NCBI GenBank assembly: GCA_016867395.1
Contig: VGJS01000002.1
Coordinates: forward strand, 1-64,000
Direction of reading: 5' to 3'
Length of the DNA stretch: 64,000 bases
Origin: Candidatus Handelsmanbacteria bacterium
GTDB taxonomy: Bacteria > Latescibacterota > UBA2968 > UBA8231
Each line of letters opens with the position of its first letter. Position 1 is the first letter of the stretch. The notes beneath the pieces were generated by a model, which saw only the letters and a list, made by a program, of their open reading frames with translations, did not search any database and was not told the origin of the DNA. Made by a program: the position numbers and the translations under genes. Below, in pieces: positions 55,237 to 62,536 of the stretch.

Positions 55237-57009
55237 ATGAAGACCGCACTGTGGCTGGGGCTCTTGCTGGCCGCCGCCGCGCAGGCGGCGCAGATCCGCT
55301 TCGAGGCGAACGCCAACCGTGCCCGGGTGGGTCAGGGCGAGGCCATTCTCTTCACCCTCAGCATCATCTCCGACGAGAACCTCGCCCAGGTGCCGGCCCC
55401 CGAGCTGGACCTGAGCGAGTTCTACGTCGAGGGGCCCTCCATCAGCACCCGGGTGGAGATGGTCAACTTCCGCACCACCTTCACCCGCGAGCTGAGCTAT
55501 TCCCTCACCGCCCGGCGGGCCGGCAAGCTGCGCCTGGGGCCGGCCCGCATCGAAATCGGCGGCCAGACCTATCAAACCCGGGCCATCGAGGTGGAGGTGG
55601 TGGCCGGCGCGGCCCGCCAGCAGGGGGCGCCCACAGGGGCCGGGTCGGAGGGCCTGGAGGACAACCTCTTTGTCCGCGTCCGGGCCGACCGCCAGAAGGT
55701 CTACGTGGGGCAGCAGGTGGTGCTGGAGTACCAGCTCTGCTATCGCTACCCCATCACCAGTGTGGGGTTCCGGGAGTTGCCCGACTACGCCGGTTTCTGG
55801 GCCAAGGAGCTGTACGTGGCCCAACAGCTCAGCCCCAAGGTGGAAGCCATCGGCGGGGTGGATTTCCAGGTGGCTCCCCTGCGCTTGATGGCCATCTACC
55901 CCACTAGCGACGGGCTACACCAGGTGGCCCCCCTGGCCATCTCCTGCAAGCTGGTTTCCCAGCGAGGCAGGACCAGCATGTGGGATTTCCTCGACGACCC
56001 CTTCGGGGGCCGTGGGCAGTCGGTGGTGGTGGCCTCCGAGCCGCTGCGCATCGAGGTGCTGCCCCTGCCCCAGGCAGGCCGCCCGCCCCAGTTCAGCGGC
56101 GCGGTGGGCCGCTACACCCTCCAGGCCAGGGCCCAGCCCCTGGTGGTGGCTGCCGGCGATCCGGTGACCCTGGTGGTGGAGGTCAGCGGCGAAGGGAATA
56201 TCAATGCCATCGAGGCCCCCTCTCTGGGCAGCCTGCCCGGTTTCACCGTGTACGAGCCCAAGTCCGAATCCAAGGAGAGGGTGGAGAAGACCGGGTACGG
56301 AGGCACCCGCCGCTTCGAATACATCCTGATCCCCCAGGGGGGCGGGGTCCAGGAGCTTCCCCCGGTCAGCTTTGCCTTCTTTGACCCCGCCCAGCGCCAG
56401 TACCGCACCCTGCAATCGGCGCCCATCCGCCTGGAGGTGCAGGGTGGCCTTGCCCCGGACCTGGCCGGGGGAACCGGGCAGGCGGCGCTGGCGGCGGGCC
56501 AGGAACTCCAGCCCCTCCAGCCCGACCTCCAGGCTTTTTCCGCGCCCCTGCAACTGCACCGCAGCGCCCTGTTCTGGGGAGTGCAGGTGGCCCTGCCCCT
56601 GGCCGGCCTGGGACTGCTGCTCCACCGCCGCCGGCGCCAGCGCCGCGAGGGCGATCCTTCCCTGGTGCGGCGGCGGCGGGCCCGGGGCGAGGCCGGAAAC
56701 CGGCTGCGCCTGGCCGCCCAGCTTCTGGCCCAGGGCGACAGCCCGACCTTCCATGCCGAGATCCAGCGGGCCCTGTTGGCCCTCCTGGCCGACCGGCTCG
56801 AAAGGCCCGCCGCCGGGCTCACCAGCCAGGTCCGCGCCCAACTGCTGGCCGAGCGGGGGGTGCCCGCGGCCCTGGTGGCGCAGGTCGAGGAGTTGCTGGC
56901 CACCTGCGACTTTGCCCGCTTTGCCCCCGCCGCTCACCCGGCTGAGCAGATGGCCCAGGTCCAGGTCAGGGCCGCCGAACTGCTGGCCGCCCTGGAGCAG
57001 CAGGGATGA
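55237..57009 (+). CDS. batD: BatD-like protein
   Basis: 590 residues from the ATG at 55237 (MKTALWLGLLLAAAAQAA) with a signal peptide; the longer open frame from 54805 crosses batC in another frame. The BatD beta-sandwich domains (RARVGQGEAILFTLSI, KVYVGQQVVLEYQLCYRYP and VAAGDPVTLVVEVSGEG) occupy most of the protein, with a membrane segment at about 444-465 and an arginine-rich cytoplasmic stretch (RRRRQRREGD). BatD is thought to bind or stabilise BatA/B. Its stop overlaps the batE ATG. Confidence 0.92.
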   Translation: MKTALWLGLLLAAAAQAAQIRFEANANRARVGQGEAILFTLSIISDENLAQVPAPELDLSEFYVEGPSISTRVEMVNFRTTFTRELSYSLTARRAGKLRLGPARIEIGGQTYQTRAIEVEVVAGAARQQGAPTGAGSEGLEDNLFVRVRADRQKVYVGQQVVLEYQLCYRYPITSVGFRELPDYAGFWAKELYVAQQLSPKVEAIGGVDFQVAPLRLMAIYPTSDGLHQVAPLAISCKLVSQRGRTSMWDFLDDPFGGRGQSVVVASEPLRIEVLPLPQAGRPPQFSGAVGRYTLQARAQPLVVAAGDPVTLVVEVSGEGNINAIEAPSLGSLPGFTVYEPKSESKERVEKTGYGGTRRFEYILIPQGGGVQELPPVSFAFFDPAQRQYRTLQSAPIRLEVQGGLAPDLAGGTGQAALAAGQELQPLQPDLQAFSAPLQLHRSALFWGVQVALPLAGLGLLLHRRRRQRREGDPSLVRRRRARGEAGNRLRLAAQLLAQGDSPTFHAEIQRALLALLADRLERPAAGLTSQVRAQLLAERGVPAALVAQVEELLATCDFARFAPAAHPAEQMAQVQVRAAELLAALEQQG

Positions 57010-57749
57010 GCCGCTGGCTGTTGCTGCTCGTCTGCTGGCTGGGGGGGCCGGCCTGGGCCCAGACCGACCTGGTGGGGGCCTTTAACAGGGGCAACGAGTA
57101 CTACCGCCAGGGGCAGTACCCCCAGGCCCGCGACCAATACCTGGAGGTGGTGGCCGCCGGGGTGCAGGACCCTCGGGCGTACTACAACCTGGGCAACGCC
57201 TGTTTCAAGGCCGGCCGGTTGGGGGAGGCGGTGCTCTGGTACAAGCGGGCCCAGCGCCTGGCCCCCCGCGATTCTGAGGTCCGCGCCAACCTGCGCCTGG
57301 CCGAGGCCCTGCGCTTCGACCAGACCAGCCCGCGCGGCGGGGCGGGGCAGTGGCTGGAGGAGTTATACCTCTTTCCCACCCTTGACGAGTTGTGCCTGGC
57401 CTTCAGCCTCTTCTTTCTCGCCGCCTGCGGCCTGGGCGGCTGGCGCCTGTGGCGGGGGGCCTGGGCGGGAGGATGGCAGCTGGCCGCGCTGATCGGCTGC
57501 GCGGCGGTGGCGGTGGCGGCGGGTGGTTATCTGGGCGCCAGGGTCTACGGCGAGACCCGGCCCCAGGTGGTGGTGCTGGCCGCCGAACTCAACGCCCGCA
57601 GCGGCCCAGGGCCGGAACAGCCGGCGGTGTTCGCCGTCCGCGAAGGGGCCTGCCTGGAGCTGGCACGCCGCGAGGGTGACTGGGTGCTGGTGCGTCTGCC
57701 CGGCGGCCTGGGCGGGTGGTTGCCTGCCCAGAGCGTGGAGGCACTTTAG
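57006..57749 (+). CDS. batE: BatE-like TPR and SH3 protein
   Basis: 247 residues. Signal peptide MSRWLLLLVCWLGGPAWA, TPR repeats at about 22-100 (AFNRGNEYYRQGQYPQARDQ and AYYNLGNACFKAGRLGEAV), two membrane segments (about 130-150 and 160-180) and an SH3-type end (LNARSGPGPEQPAVFAVREG). This is the BatE layout. Start overlaps the batD stop; it closes the operon, with no terminator visible before the next promoter. Confidence 0.9.
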   Translation: MSRWLLLLVCWLGGPAWAQTDLVGAFNRGNEYYRQGQYPQARDQYLEVVAAGVQDPRAYYNLGNACFKAGRLGEAVLWYKRAQRLAPRDSEVRANLRLAEALRFDQTSPRGGAGQWLEELYLFPTLDELCLAFSLFFLAACGLGGWRLWRGAWAGGWQLAALIGCAAVAVAAGGYLGARVYGETRPQVVVLAAELNARSGPGPEQPAVFAVREGACLELARREGDWVLVRLPGGLGGWLPAQSVEAL

Positions 57750-57763
57750 GCCTGAGGGGCTGC

Positions 57764-57792
57764 TTGTCGGGGGCGGGACTTGTGCCTATAAT
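57764..57792 (+). promoter_or_regulatory. Sigma-70 promoter for the MurG-like gene
   Basis: TTGTCG (57764-57769), 17-base spacer, TATAAT (57787-57792), a perfect -10. Predicted start near 57799. It lets the MurG/MraY-like pair be expressed separately from the Bat operon. Confidence 0.75.
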
Positions 57793-57870
57793 TGGGTCAT
57801 GGGCCCCTGACCCGCCCGTCGTACCTTCCCCCTGCCTGCCTCCTCTGCATTGTTCCCTGGAGCACCTGGA

Positions 57871-59907
57871 TTGAGATACCTGCTTACCGGCGGCGGGACC
57901 GGCGGCCATGTATACCCGGCCCTGGCCATCGCCGACGAAATTCGGTTGGCCCAGCCGGAGGCCGATTTTCTCTACGTCGGGGCACGAGACCGGCTGGAGG
58001 CCCGGGTGGTGCCGGGCCGGGGTTATCCGCTGCGCTTTGTGCACGCCCGGCCCTTCCCACGTTCGCACTCGCCCTGGGCCCTGCTAGTCTTTGGGCTGGT
58101 CCTGAGCGTGGGCCTGCTCAAAGCCCTGTTCATCCTGCTGCGCTTCCGGCCCCACTTGATCATCGCCACCGGCGGCTACGTCAGCGCCCCCATCGTGCTG
58201 GCCGCCGGCCTGCTGGGCAAGGTGGGGCTCTCCCGCGCCAAGACCTTCCTCTACGAACCCAATGCCTTTCCGGGGCTGCTCAACCAACTGGGCGGGCGGC
58301 TGGCCCACCGCATCGGGGTGGCCTTTGAGCAGGCGGGGCGCTGGTTCGACATGCGGCGGGTGGCGGTGGTGGGCTACCCGGTGCGGCGCGAGGTGCTGGA
58401 GGCCCGGCGCGAGGAGGGCCGGCGGCGCCTGGGTATCCCCGAGGGGGCCCGGGTGGTGCTGGCCTTTGGCGGCTCGGGGGGCTCGCGGGCGATCAACGAG
58501 GCCCTGGTCGAGGCCCTGCCCCGCTGGCGGGGGGAACCCGACCTGCTGGTGCTGCACATCACTGGCCGCTACGAGGGGGGGGATTACCGGGCGGTGGCCG
58601 ATACCCAGCGGCAACTGGAGGCCCAGGGGATCACCGGCGACACCTCGGCTTGGTACCGCCGCTTCGACTACATGGAGAACATCCAGGACGCCTACGCCGC
58701 TGCGGATCTGGTCATCTGCCGGGGGGGCGCGGGCACCCTAACCGAGGTCTGCGCCTGTGGGCTGCCGGCCCTGATCGTGCCCCTGGTCACCGCCGCAGAG
58801 GACCACCAGGCCCTCAACGCCCGCGAGCTGGAGAGGGCGGGGGCGGCCCAGGTGTTCTACCAGGAGGCGTTCTGGGCAGAGGGGCAGGTGATGTCGCGCC
58901 TGGACGGGCAGCGCCTGGCCGGCCGGGTGCTAGAGCTTGTGGCCGCCCCCCAACTGCGCCGCCAGATGGGGGCGGCGGCCCGCGCCTGTGTGCGCCGCGA
59001 CAGCCTGGAACTCATCCTGCGCGAGATCGAGGGCCTGGCCGTGGGGAAGAGGCCGCCCCCGCTGAACCTGGAATTCCCCGAGCGCCATCAGGGCCCGCCG
59101 GCCGACCCCAACGCCCTGCTGCGGCAGGTGCAGCAGCAGTTGCGCGAGGTGGGGGGGGTGCCGCGCCTGGCCGCCGCGGAACTCGCGTACCTGCGCTACC
59201 AGGCCGACAGGCTGCTGGCCTCGGAGGAGTGGTACGAGATTCCGTTGGGGCGGCGCAACGCAGGGGTTAAGCTGGCCGGACATCTGCAATACCGCCAGCG
59301 CCTGCCCCTGCTCCTGGCCATGCTGGGGGATCGCCGCCGGGTCAACTGGCTGCGGCGCTGCTGCGGGGGGGATTTCCGCCATGTGGGCATCCTGCGCCGC
59401 AACATCGTCGAGCAGGGCCTCCGCCTCTTGCGGGTGAGCGAGCCGGCGGTGGAGGAGTCCCTGCTCTGCGCCCTGCGCGAGGACCCCTACTTTGAGGTGC
59501 GGGCCGCCGCCGCCCAGGTCCTGGGCGAGCTTTTCCCCGCCGGCGAGCGGCTCGAAGACGCCCTGGTCGCGGCGCTAGATGACCCCCGGGCCGGGGTGGT
59601 GGTGCAGGCCCTGCGGGCGCTGGGCAGCGCCGCGGTGCGGCCCCAGATCCTGTCACGGCTGGAGCCTTTTTACCTGCATGCCAACTGGCAGTTCCGCCAG
59701 GAGGTGGTGGGGGCTTTGCGGCGCCTGCTCCAGCGCCGGGTGATCGATCCGGCGGCGCTGGGGCAGCGGGTGGAGCAGATCCTGGCGATGTCGCCCTACT
59801 TCAAACCCGAGTTTCCCCTGAAGGAAAACCTGCGGCAGCTGGTGGCCGAACTCAACCAGCAGCTCCAGGAGTGGCAGCAGCCCAGCAACCAGGCCGGCCA
59901 GCAGTGA
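57871..59907 (+). CDS. MurG-like glycosyltransferase fused to HEAT-like repeats
   Basis: 678 residues from the TTG at 57871 (MRYLLTGGGTGGHVYPAL), eight bases after GGAG; the TTG seven codons upstream (57850) is the alternative. Residues 1-~375 have the GT28 MurG fold: GGTGGH (8-13), FGGSGGSRAINEALVEALP (MurG normally GGSQGA), and a carboxy nucleotide-binding lobe GGAGTLTEVCACGLPALIVP with a Glu in the UDP-GlcNAc region. From about 430 to 670 a helical tail has HEAT-like elements (LLALRED..., EVRAAAAQVLGELFPAGE and GVVVQALRALGSAAV). MurG in most bacteria is about 360 residues with no such tail. It would add GlcNAc to an undecaprenyl-linked intermediate made by the MraY-like protein next door, if the substrate specificity is conserved. 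Confidence 0.85.
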   Translation: MRYLLTGGGTGGHVYPALAIADEIRLAQPEADFLYVGARDRLEARVVPGRGYPLRFVHARPFPRSHSPWALLVFGLVLSVGLLKALFILLRFRPHLIIATGGYVSAPIVLAAGLLGKVGLSRAKTFLYEPNAFPGLLNQLGGRLAHRIGVAFEQAGRWFDMRRVAVVGYPVRREVLEARREEGRRRLGIPEGARVVLAFGGSGGSRAINEALVEALPRWRGEPDLLVLHITGRYEGGDYRAVADTQRQLEAQGITGDTSAWYRRFDYMENIQDAYAAADLVICRGGAGTLTEVCACGLPALIVPLVTAAEDHQALNARELERAGAAQVFYQEAFWAEGQVMSRLDGQRLAGRVLELVAAPQLRRQMGAAARACVRRDSLELILREIEGLAVGKRPPPLNLEFPERHQGPPADPNALLRQVQQQLREVGGVPRLAAAELAYLRYQADRLLASEEWYEIPLGRRNAGVKLAGHLQYRQRLPLLLAMLGDRRRVNWLRRCCGGDFRHVGILRRNIVEQGLRLLRVSEPAVEESLLCALREDPYFEVRAAAAQVLGELFPAGERLEDALVAALDDPRAGVVVQALRALGSAAVRPQILSRLEPFYLHANWQFRQEVVGALRRLLQRRVIDPAALGQRVEQILAMSPYFKPEFPLKENLRQLVAELNQQLQEWQQPSNQAGQQ

Positions 59908-59916
59908 GGAGGGCGC

Positions 59917-61022
59917 GTGATCTATTACCTGGGTAACTACCTTTTCGACCACTTCGAAGAACTGTCCTTCCTGCGGCTGCTAAACTCGATCAGCTTCCGT
60001 GCCATCGCCGGGGCCATCACCGCCCTGCTCTTCACCATCGCCTTCGGCGGCCGGCTCATCCTGCGCTTCTACCGCCGCGGCCAGCGCGATGTGGTGCGTA
60101 GCTACGCCCAGTGCCCCACCGGCGAACACCAGACCAAGACCTACGGGGGCGGGCTGATCATCGCCGCGGTGCTCCTGGCCGCCGTGCTGTGGTGCAAGCT
60201 CTACAATCCCTTTGCCCTGTGGTGCCTGGGCGGCTTTGTCTGGTTCGCCGGGCTGGGGGCGGTGGACGACCACCTGAAGGTGCGCCACGGCAGCAGCGAC
60301 CGGGGGCTGTCCGAGCGGGCCAAGCTGATCCTCCAGTTCGCCTACGGGCTGGTCTTTGGGGTTTTCTACGTGCTCGAAGCCGCCTCGCCCCTGCCGGCAG
60401 GGGTGGCCACCCAGCTCTACCTGCCCTTCCTCAAGGCGCCAGTGTTGGATCTTTCCTGGGGGTATGTGCCTTTTGCCATTTTCACCGTGATCGCCATCTC
60501 CAACTCGGTCAATCTGGCCGACGGCCTCGACGGGCTGGCCGTGGTGCCGGTGGCCTTTGTGGTGGCGGTTTTCGGGATCTTTGCCTACGTGTGCAGCAAT
60601 ATCCGCATCGCCGAGTTCCTCATCTACCCCTTCCTGCCGGGGGCTGGCGAGGTGGCGGTGATCTGCTCCATTGTCTTTGGCGCCTGCCTGGGATTCCTGT
60701 GGTTCAATTCCTATCCGGCCAACGTGATCATGGGGGACACCGGCTCCATGGCCCTGGGCGGCCTTTTGGGCACGGTGGCGGTGCTGATCAAGCAGGAGTT
60801 CCTGTTTCTGATCGTGGGGGGGGTCTTCGTGGGGGAGGCGTTTTCGGTGCTGGTGCAAGAGAAGATCGGCATCAAGTGGCTGGGCCGGCGCTTTTTCTAC
60901 CGCTCGCCAGTACACCACCATTTCCAGGCCCAGGGTCTGGCCATACCAAGATCGTCACCCGCTTCTGGATCGTGGCCGGCATCCTGGCCCTGTGCGGGCT
61001 GGCGACGCTGAAGATCCGCTAG
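59917..61022 (+). pseudogene. MraY-like transferase with 3' frameshift
   Basis: An MraY-type polytopic membrane enzyme. In frame from 59917 it has DD at 117-118 (GAVDDHLKV), NSVNLADGLDGLA (196-208), GDTGSMALGG and SPVHHHFQ. The usual TPTMGG loop reads TKTYGG. After AQGLA the first frame ends at 61011 with unrelated residues, while the next frame continues as expected: HTKIVTRFWIVAGILALCGL, stop at 61020-61022. A single missing base near 60940 explains this, either a sequencing error or a real mutation. With it, MraY would lack only the last membrane segment. It begins ten bases after the MurG-like stop. MraY transfers phospho-MurNAc-pentapeptide to undecaprenyl phosphate in the inner membrane. 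Confidence 0.8.
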
Positions 61023-61498
61023 GAGTTGACCAGGGTGAGGCCGTAGAGGAAGAGCGTGATGAGCACCAGCAGGGCGAGCCCGGCGATCCACATCGGGATG
61101 CCGTGCTCGCCGCCGAAGACCTCTTTTATGTAGCGGCGGTACTGCTGGCTGAGGATGAGGTAGCAGGAGGCCACGGCGATGAGGATGGCCGCCGTCATCA
61201 GCGGGGCGTGTTGGCCCCGCAGCGGGGTGAATTGGACCAGCGATAATCCGTAGGACAGGACGTTGATGAGCAGGCCGTACTCGCGGGCCAGCACGCTGTA
61301 GACGATGATGCCCAGGCTGAGGCTCGCGATTACCACCGCGCTGAGCGAGTCGAGGAAGGGCAAGGCCAGCATCGGCACCAGCACCAGGCCCAGTAGCAGG
61401 TGCAGCCACATGCCCCCGTAGGCGTAGAAGAAGGGCGGCCGCTCCAGCGAGATAGCGCCGAAAAGATATGGGGCGAAACCGGTGCGCGCAGGGACCAT
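61019..61498 (-). CDS. Small membrane protein of unknown function
   Basis: 159 residues from the ATG ending at 61498, with GAGGT upstream. Four or five hydrophobic segments (WLHLLLGLVLVPMLALPFL, SAVVIASLSLGIIVYSVLA, APLMTAAILIAVASCYLIL and IAGLALLVLITLFLYGLTL). No family recognised. Its stop codon shares the palindromic CTAG at 61019-61022 with the mraY stop, so the two genes converge on the same four bases. Confidence 0.7.
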   Translation of the reverse strand: MVPARTGFAPYLFGAISLERPPFFYAYGGMWLHLLLGLVLVPMLALPFLDSLSAVVIASLSLGIIVYSVLAREYGLLINVLSYGLSLVQFTPLRGQHAPLMTAAILIAVASCYLILSQQYRRYIKEVFGGEHGIPMWIAGLALLVLITLFLYGLTLVNS

Positions 61499-61582
61499 CT
61501 GACCTCGGAGTGGACGGGAAGGAGTCGGGAGGGGGTGACCAAAAGTACGCCCGCCCCACCGCCGCTGTCAAGCTGAACCGGC

Positions 61583-62404
61583 TCAGGCCACCTTGGCCAG
61601 CCCCGGAGTGGCGGCGGCCCCGAAATCGCGGGTAACACCCTTGCGGATGGCCTGTCTTTCGAGGTAGGAGACCAGGCGGAAACAGCCCTCGTGGGGGGCG
61701 GTGAAGGCCAGCGAGATACCGTATACCGGCCCCTGCGGGGTCTGGCGGGTCTCCACGTGGACGATGTGCGTATTCACCGCGGCAAAGCTGTGGCGAATCC
61801 GCTCGCAGGTGTTGCGGAACAGCTCGCGGAAGAGGGCGGTGCTGGTCAGGGTGGGGCCATTGCGGGTGAGGTGGCGGCGGGCAGCCGCCTCGACGAACTC
61901 CTGGGGCAGGGCCATTTCGAGGGCGAGCTGGCTGGCGGCGGGCCGCCGCCACAGGAAGAGCTGGGCCCCCCCGCCGCTGAGATTGGCCAGCACTCCGGGC
62001 GCGGCGGCTTTCTTTTCTTCCTCTAGCCACGTGGCTTCGGCCCGCAGACAGGCGGCGATGCGGAAGGCCGAGCGGGCGGGGGGCCGGGGCGGGGCCTGGG
62101 CCTCTATGGGGCGGGGTGGCTTGACCAGCAAGACCGGCAGCCGGCCCTGAAGCCGGTTGTAGCCGATGACCTCGCTGGCGAAATGGCATTTGGCGGTGTC
62201 GAGGCTATGGAGGGTCACCAGGGTGCCGCGCCGGGGCTGGTAGTGGGCCGGGGCGTCGATGCACAGGGAGCCGTCCGCCCCCAGGTCCTGGAGCCGGCCG
62301 TGGTACGGGGGACCGGTGGCTTCGGTGCCTTCAAAGGACAACAGGAACCGGGTCCCGAGCCGCAGGGGGTCGGGCAGGTCGGGGGTGCGGCGGCCAGGCT
62401 TCAT
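61583..62404 (-). CDS. PilZ-domain protein, YcgR-like
   Basis: 273 residues from the ATG ending at 62404 with AGGAGG upstream. A YcgR-N-like domain (about 15-100) is followed by a PilZ domain holding both parts of the cyclic-di-GMP site: R-x-x-x-R in RSAFRIAA (about 110) and N-x-S-x-x-G in LANLSGGGAQ (about 140). YcgR-type proteins slow the flagellar motor when cyclic di-GMP binds. No flagellar gene is in the window, so the partner is unknown. Confidence 0.85.
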   Translation of the reverse strand: MKPGRRTPDLPDPLRLGTRFLLSFEGTEATGPPYHGRLQDLGADGSLCIDAPAHYQPRRGTLVTLHSLDTAKCHFASEVIGYNRLQGRLPVLLVKPPRPIEAQAPPRPPARSAFRIAACLRAEATWLEEEKKAAAPGVLANLSGGGAQLFLWRRPAASQLALEMALPQEFVEAAARRHLTRNGPTLTSTALFRELFRNTCERIRHSFAAVNTHIVHVETRQTPQGPVYGISLAFTAPHEGCFRLVSYLERQAIRKGVTRDFGAAATPGLAKVA

Positions 62405-62462
62405 CGCAGATCCTCCTCGTTAGTGCTCCCCAGCAATCCCAAAGACTCGCATTCTACAGATC

Positions 62463-62522
62463 GGCAGAAACGGAAAAATAAGTAGTGCTATTTGATATTA
62501 TATGGTATATTTATCTTTAACA
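62463..62522. promoter_or_regulatory. AT-rich divergent promoter region
   Basis: The 132-base gap between the PilZ gene and recG contains a dense AT patch. On the reverse strand TATAAT (62502-62497) lacks a good -35; on the forward strand TTGATA (62492-62497) is followed by TATCTT-like sequence at an imperfect distance. One or both genes are probably transcribed from here, but I cannot define the elements. Confidence 0.35.
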
Positions 62523-62536
62523 GTATCTGAGGCCCG

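Noticed and set aside
57750-57870. Further small gene between batE and the MurG-like gene
   Set aside because: No open frame with a ribosome-binding site; the stretch holds the sigma-70 promoter and leader.
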